DNA of 9,314 bases from Herminiimonas sp. (GTDB lineage Bacteria; Pseudomonadota; Gammaproteobacteria; Burkholderiales; Burkholderiaceae). The DNA is taken from the NCBI GenBank assembly GCA_014377155.1, contig JACMQD010000428.1, positions 1 through 9,314 of the forward strand. The letters are read 5' to 3'. The notes beneath the pieces were generated by a model. It did not search any database. It saw only the letters and a program-made list of their open reading frames with translations, and was not told where the DNA came from. Below, piece after piece: positions 5,449 to 9,314 of this stretch; the stretch's first letter is position 1; every line of letters starts with the position of its first letter. Both the position numbers and the translations under genes were made by a program.

Positions 5449-5997
5449 ATGACCAGACAAAAATTATTAGGATCGCAGTTGAAGCGCCTGTTGTCCGGCC
5501 TGTCCGATCATGGCAATCAGCATTTGACCGAGGTCGAAACGGATCTGGTGCAAACGGCCATCCTGCTGAGTGAAGCGATCGAAAAGCTTGGAAGCAGTTT
5601 CCTTGCCATTCATGAGGCCGTCACGGTACAGCAAAACACCATCGATCTTCTGTTGGCCGGCAATCCGGCCACGCCGGAGATCGCTGAAAAATTGAAAGCG
5701 ATGCAGCAGGAAATCGGCCAGCATGTCAACGCTGCGGTCACGGGCTTGCAATTCCAGGACATGACTAGTCAACTAATCGGACGGACGGTGCGACGTGTGG
5801 CTGGCTTGCGTGATGTCCTTGGCACGGTGGGTACCACTGGCTCGGATATGCTGCCTGAAACCGGCACGGAAGATATGGTCGAACTCCTCAATAATGTCAA
5901 TCAGGTGCTCGAAGATCAGAGCATCAAGCTGGAAAGCGGATTGTGGAAAGCGGTGGCGCAAACCCACATGGACAGCGGCGACATTGAACTTTTCTAG
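5449..5997 (+). CDS. cheZ: CheZ-like CheY-phosphate phosphatase
   Basis: CheZ speeds dephosphorylation of CheY-P. This 182-residue, mostly helical protein has FQDMTSQ at 102-108, matching the CheZ active-site segment FQDLTGQ; Asp104 and Gln108 correspond to E. coli Asp143 and the catalytic Gln147. Long flanking helices (about 25-125) would form the CheZ hairpin and dimer bundle. It is shorter than E. coli CheZ (214). The E. coli C-terminus is an acidic CheY-binding peptide ending in DSLGF; here a Gly/Thr-rich linker (125-140) leads to a tail ending in DIELF, which could play the same part. AGGA at 5437-5440 sets the start. It sits directly before cheY, which fits the role. The function is inferred from motif and context. 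Confidence 0.75.
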   Translation: MTRQKLLGSQLKRLLSGLSDHGNQHLTEVETDLVQTAILLSEAIEKLGSSFLAIHEAVTVQQNTIDLLLAGNPATPEIAEKLKAMQQEIGQHVNAAVTGLQFQDMTSQLIGRTVRRVAGLRDVLGTVGTTGSDMLPETGTEDMVELLNNVNQVLEDQSIKLESGLWKAVAQTHMDSGDIELF

Positions 5998-6062
5998 AAC
6001 GCCACGGCAGTAACGAAAACAGCGGATGTAATATCCGGAACCATGAGACAAACGGAGCAAAG

Positions 6063-6428
6063 ATGGCAAAAATGATACTGGCAGTTGACGATTCCGGGTC
6101 GCTGCGACAAATGGTGGTTTTCAGCTTGCGCGCCGCTGGCTACCAGGTAACCGAAGCCGTCGACGGCCAGGACGGACTCGACAAGGCCAAGACGCAGGTC
6201 TTCGATCTTGTGCTGACGGACCAAAACATGCCCCGCATGGATGGCCTGACGCTGATCCGGTCACTGCGTGCATTACCTGCCTATCAAAAAGTGCCAATTC
6301 TGATGCTGACAACCGAGTCCAGCGACGATATGAAATCGAAGGGCAGGGCGGCGGGCGCCAACGGATGGTTGGTGAAGCCGTTCGATCCGCAACGCCTGAC
6401 CGAAGTGGTCAAAAAAGTCATCGGCTAG
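6063..6428 (+). CDS. cheY: Chemotaxis response regulator CheY
   Basis: A single receiver domain of 121 residues with no output domain. The acidic pair Asp9/Asp10, the phosphoacceptor Asp53 (LVLTDQNMP), Thr83 (equal to E. coli Thr87) and Lys105 (equal to Lys109, in VKPF) are all present. Trp102 replaces Tyr106, the switch aromatic of E. coli CheY. Phosphorylated by CheA, it should bind the flagellar switch (FliM) or act as a phosphate sink. GGAG at 6054-6057 precedes the ATG by five bases. Adjacent cheA and the CheZ-like gene give the kinase and the expected phosphatase. Many Burkholderiales have a second cheY farther along the locus, so this may not be the only copy. Confidence 0.93.
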   Translation: MAKMILAVDDSGSLRQMVVFSLRAAGYQVTEAVDGQDGLDKAKTQVFDLVLTDQNMPRMDGLTLIRSLRALPAYQKVPILMLTTESSDDMKSKGRAAGANGWLVKPFDPQRLTEVVKKVIG

Positions 6429-6481
6429 ACCAACCTGCACGAGTTGAACATCATGCTAAATGAACGCGACGGAGCGCAACA

Positions 6482-8653
6482 ATGACGATCGACATGAGCC
6501 AGTTCTATCAGGTGTTCTTCGATGAAACCGAAGAGCTTCTGGCAGAGATGGAAAAACTGCTGCTAGCGGTGGACGTAGCGCAGCCCGACGGAGAAGATCT
6601 CAATGCTATTTTCCGCGCCGCGCATTCGATAAAAGGTGGCGCATCGACCTTCGGCATTACCGACCTGGCCGAGATCACGCACGTACTCGAGACACTGCTC
6701 GACCGCATTCGCAAAGGCGAAATGGCGCTGACCAGTGAACATGTCGATGCGTTTCTCGCTGCCAAGGATATCCTGAAGATGCAACTCGACGGCCACCGGC
6801 TGCATACGCCGGTCGATCTCGATGCGGTTGCCGATGTCCGTATGATGCTTCAGTCACTGTCGCAAGATGTGGTTGTGCTGGTTACGGCCGCGGCGCGTCC
6901 GCCAACGCCCATTAGCGGCATGGTGCGACGGTATGCGGTGACCTTGCCGGCATTGTCCGATCGTGATGTCGAGGCGCTTGCAAACGAACTTGGACTGCTG
7001 GGCGAACTGACCCGCGGCGATCGCGATAGTACCCATGCGACTTTGCTGCTGGCGACGACCGAAGATGCCGCGGCGATCGTGGCGATCTGCTCTTTCATCC
7101 TCGATCCCGACGATATCAGGATTACCGAGCAGGCCACCGATGTGTCGGTACCCGGAATCAAAACGCAAAAAATGATCGAGGATGAACGGGGCTACGGATT
7201 TTTTGAGCCGCTCGACGGGTTCGTGAACCAGGATGCCGTGACAAAAGCGCAAGAGGATGCGCAAGGCTACGGCTTTTTTGCACCGTTCGTGCCGTTCGCG
7301 AGCAGCGACGTGTCAGAGCCCACCAGAGTAGACGTCGACCATGACGTACTGCCGGTTACCGAAATCAACTCGACCATGAACGGCCATGGCGGCACACATC
7401 CGGAGGGTGCACTTGAAAAGCGCATCGGTGGCCGTCGCGAAAACGATCGTTCGCCAGTCGGCGCCGAATCGTCATCGATTCGTGTCAGTATCGAAAAAGT
7501 CGATCAGCTCATCAATCTGGTAGGCGAACTGGTCATTACGCAGGCGATGATAGAGCAACGCACCGACACGCTCGACCCGATGGTGCATGAGCGCTTGCTT
7601 AATAGCGTCAGCCAGTTGACACGCAATACGCGCGACCTGCAAGAAGCGGTCATGTCGATTCGCATGATGCCGATGGATTATGTGTTTTCACGCTTTCCGC
7701 GCATGGTGCGCGACCTCGCTGGCAAGCTCGGCAAGAAAGTTGATTTTGTCACGCACGGCGCTGCCACCGAACTCGACAAGGGTTTGATCGAACGAATCGT
7801 TGATCCGCTTACGCATCTGGTACGTAACAGCATCGACCACGGTATTGAAATGCCGGAAGCACGCAAGGCTGCCGGCAAGGCCGACGCTGGACGTCTTTCG
7901 TTGTCCGCGGCGCATCAGGGCGGTAACATCGTCATCGAGGTCAGCGATGATGGCGGCGGCCTCAACCGCGAGCGGATTCTCGGCAAGGCCAGGCAACAAG
8001 GTCTCGATGTCGCCGACAGCATGACCGATAGCGATGTCTGGCAGCTTATTTTCGCGCCTGGATTTTCGACTGCGGAAGCGGTCACCGACATATCCGGCCG
8101 CGGTGTCGGCATGGATGTGGTCAAGCGCAACATCACCGCGATGGGCGGGATTGTCGATGTTCGCTCTGCCAAGGGGTTCGGTACGACGATATCGATCTCG
8201 TTGCCACTGACGCTGGCGATCCTGGACGGCATGTCGGTCAAGGTCGGCGAGGAAATCTACATCCTGCCGCTCGGCTATGTCGTCGAATCGCTGCAGCCGG
8301 CTCCGATCGACGTCAAGGAGATCAGTGGCCAGGGCAAGGTTATCAAGGTTCGCGGCGAGTATCTGCCGCTTATTCCCTTATTCCAAATGTTCGGCATTGC
8401 GCCTCGTTTCACCAACCCCTCCGACGGTATCGTCGTGATCCTGGAATCCGAAGGCCGTAAAGCCGCGTTGTTCGTCGACGACCTGGTCGGACAGCAGCAG
8501 GTGGTGGTCAAGAATCTCGAATCGAATTATCGTAAAGTCGCCGGTATTTCCGGTGCCACGATTCTTGGCGACGGCGGTGTCTCGCTAATCATCGATGTAT
8601 CCGCATTGTTACGTTCCAGCCGTCAGCTTGCCGACGAATCCATTTTTACCTGA
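6482..8653 (+). CDS. cheA: Chemotaxis histidine kinase CheA
   Basis: A full-length 723-residue CheA. P1 (about 1-105) has the phosphorylated His48 in AAHSIKGG. A P2-like CheY-binding domain lies at about 150-216; its LSDRDVEALANELGLLG and CSFILDPDDI segments resemble those of E. coli P2. A linker (about 217-330) carries a duplicated GYGFF motif. P3 dimerization helices (about 332-395) follow, then the P4 ATP-binding domain with N box HLVRNSIDHGIE (445-456), G1 DDGGGL (489-494), F box APGFSTA (525-531) and G2 GRGVGMDVV (539-547). The CheW-like P5 domain (about 578-712) ends the protein. GGAG at 6471-6474 precedes the ATG by seven bases, favouring it over the ATG at codon 5. All catalytic elements are intact. 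Confidence 0.97.
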   Translation: MTIDMSQFYQVFFDETEELLAEMEKLLLAVDVAQPDGEDLNAIFRAAHSIKGGASTFGITDLAEITHVLETLLDRIRKGEMALTSEHVDAFLAAKDILKMQLDGHRLHTPVDLDAVADVRMMLQSLSQDVVVLVTAAARPPTPISGMVRRYAVTLPALSDRDVEALANELGLLGELTRGDRDSTHATLLLATTEDAAAIVAICSFILDPDDIRITEQATDVSVPGIKTQKMIEDERGYGFFEPLDGFVNQDAVTKAQEDAQGYGFFAPFVPFASSDVSEPTRVDVDHDVLPVTEINSTMNGHGGTHPEGALEKRIGGRRENDRSPVGAESSSIRVSIEKVDQLINLVGELVITQAMIEQRTDTLDPMVHERLLNSVSQLTRNTRDLQEAVMSIRMMPMDYVFSRFPRMVRDLAGKLGKKVDFVTHGAATELDKGLIERIVDPLTHLVRNSIDHGIEMPEARKAAGKADAGRLSLSAAHQGGNIVIEVSDDGGGLNRERILGKARQQGLDVADSMTDSDVWQLIFAPGFSTAEAVTDISGRGVGMDVVKRNITAMGGIVDVRSAKGFGTTISISLPLTLAILDGMSVKVGEEIYILPLGYVVESLQPAPIDVKEISGQGKVIKVRGEYLPLIPLFQMFGIAPRFTNPSDGIVVILESEGRKAALFVDDLVGQQQVVVKNLESNYRKVAGISGATILGDGGVSLIIDVSALLRSSRQLADESIFT

Positions 8654-8675
8654 TAGATCCTGATAAGGAAAAGCC

Positions 8676-9188
8676 ATGCTGCAAAATTCACAACACAACG
8701 GCTCCGCCCACGGCGGAAAATCGACCGCCGATATCGCCGGCAACGAATTTCTCGCCTTTACGTTAGGCAAAGAAGAGTACGGCATCGACATTCTCAAAGT
8801 TCAGGAAATTCGTGGCTACGAAGCTGTCACGCGCATCGCCAATGCGCCGGAATTCGTCAAGGGCGTCGTCAATCTGCGCGGCATCATCGTGCCGATTGTC
8901 GATATGCGCATCAAGTTCAACCTTGGTGAGCCGACTTACGACCAGTTCACTGTCGTCATCATCCTCAACATCGGTGGTCGGGTGATGGGCATGGTGGTCG
9001 ACAGCGTTTCTGACGTGATCACGCTGTCGCAGGATCAGGTGAAACCCGCACCCGAGATGGGAACGGCATTTAATACCGACTACCTGATTGGTCTCGGCAC
9101 GCTAGACGAACGCATGCTGATTCTGATCGATATCGACAAGCTGATGTCGAGCGCCGAAATGGGCCTGATCGAAAAAATCGCGGCTTGA
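8676..9188 (+). CDS. cheW: Chemotaxis coupling protein CheW
   Basis: CheW links receptors to CheA P5 in the signalling array. The 170-residue protein is a single CheW domain (about 24-165) after a polar, Gly/Asn/His-rich tail of about 22 residues. Conserved features are [21 protein letters not shown] (25-45) and [13 protein letters not shown] (66-78), whose arginine (Arg68) corresponds to the E. coli residue needed for receptor binding, and VVDSVSDVI (107-115). AAGGAA at 8665-8670 lies five bases before the ATG, which is 22 bases after the cheA stop, so the two genes are almost certainly co-transcribed. Confidence 0.96.
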   Translation: MLQNSQHNGSAHGGKSTADIAGNEFLAFTLGKEEYGIDILKVQEIRGYEAVTRIANAPEFVKGVVNLRGIIVPIVDMRIKFNLGEPTYDQFTVVIILNIGGRVMGMVVDSVSDVITLSQDQVKPAPEMGTAFNTDYLIGLGTLDERMLILIDIDKLMSSAEMGLIEKIAA

Positions 9189-9218
9189 TCGGCGCCTAAG
9201 TTCAATACAAGGGTGATA

Positions 9219-9240
9219 CCGCCAGCGCGAGAGGTGGCGG
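9219..9240 (+). other. Small hairpin between cheW and the chemoreceptor gene
   Basis: CCGCCA (9219-9224) and TGGCGG (9235-9240) can form a six-base-pair GC-rich stem with a ten-base loop. No T run follows, so it is unlikely to be a terminator. It might slow transcript decay or tune expression between cheW and the next gene. Confidence 0.3.
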
Positions 9241-9274
9241 CAATCGCCAGACATTCGAAAGAGAAGAGACAAAC

Positions 9275-9314
9275 ATGTTCAAGAACCTTACCATCAAATA
9301 CAGGTTAATTGTCA
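9275..9314 (+). CDS. Methyl-accepting chemotaxis protein, N-terminal fragment cut by window edge
   Basis: An ATG at 9275, preceded by a purine-rich AGAGAAGAG segment (9260-9268), opens a frame that runs off the window after 13 codons. The residues MFKNLTIKYRLIV are typical of the short basic N-terminus just before the first membrane segment of a chemoreceptor. The position directly after cheA and cheW is the usual place for a tar/tsr-like receptor gene in Burkholderiales. The call rests on these 13 residues and on context. Confidence 0.7.
   Translation, partial: MFKNLTIKYRLIV

Noticed and set aside
6023..6037. CGGAT-GTAAT-ATCCG inverted repeat between the CheZ-like gene and cheY
   Set aside because: The arms are only five bases long, no T run follows and there is no promoter nearby. 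It is within chance expectation.
6508..7264. Leftward open frames over cheA
   Set aside because: They lie antisense to the P1 and P2 domains of an intact cheA and have no family features or start signals.

Overview
The window is a flagellar and chemotaxis locus from a betaproteobacterium, most likely in or near the Oxalobacteraceae (Burkholderiales). I infer this from the gene order flhD-flhC-[methyltransferase]-motA-motB-cheZ-like-cheY-cheA-cheW-mcp, the moderate GC content and the family features of the proteins. No database search was possible, so the genus is open.

Layout. Bases 1-699 (minus strand) hold the 5' part of a predicted metal-dependent hydrolase that runs off the left edge. 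It is transcribed away from the flagellar genes. Bases 700-1615 contain no convincing protein gene but much structure: a possible operator and promoter for the hydrolase gene, an unassigned stretch of about 220 bp, a hairpin followed by a strong rho-independent terminator (1012-1043), then three tandem sigma-28 (FliA)-type promoter matches on an 85-86 bp period (1055-1252). A leader of about 360 bp with inverted repeats then leads to flhD. Bases 1616-2535 encode the flagellar master regulator FlhD/FlhC. Bases 2563-3360 encode an unexpected membrane-anchored SAM methyltransferase. From 3523 onward come the stator genes motA and motB, a CheZ-like phosphatase gene, cheY, cheA, cheW and the first 13 codons of a chemoreceptor gene at the right edge.

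How the genes work together. FlhD4C2 switches on flagellar genes, including (by precedent) fliA, which encodes sigma-28. MotA/MotB form the proton-driven stator. The receptor, CheW and CheA form the signalling array; CheA phosphorylates CheY, and the CheZ-like protein is expected to remove that phosphate. The short gaps and good ribosome binding sites from motA to mcp suggest one transcription unit.

The most interesting observations are the triple sigma-28 promoter array upstream of the master regulator, which would put flhDC under feedback from its own downstream sigma factor; the methyltransferase between flhC and motA; the terminated, structured but unassigned RNA-like region before the promoter array; and a duplicated GYGFF motif in the CheA linker.
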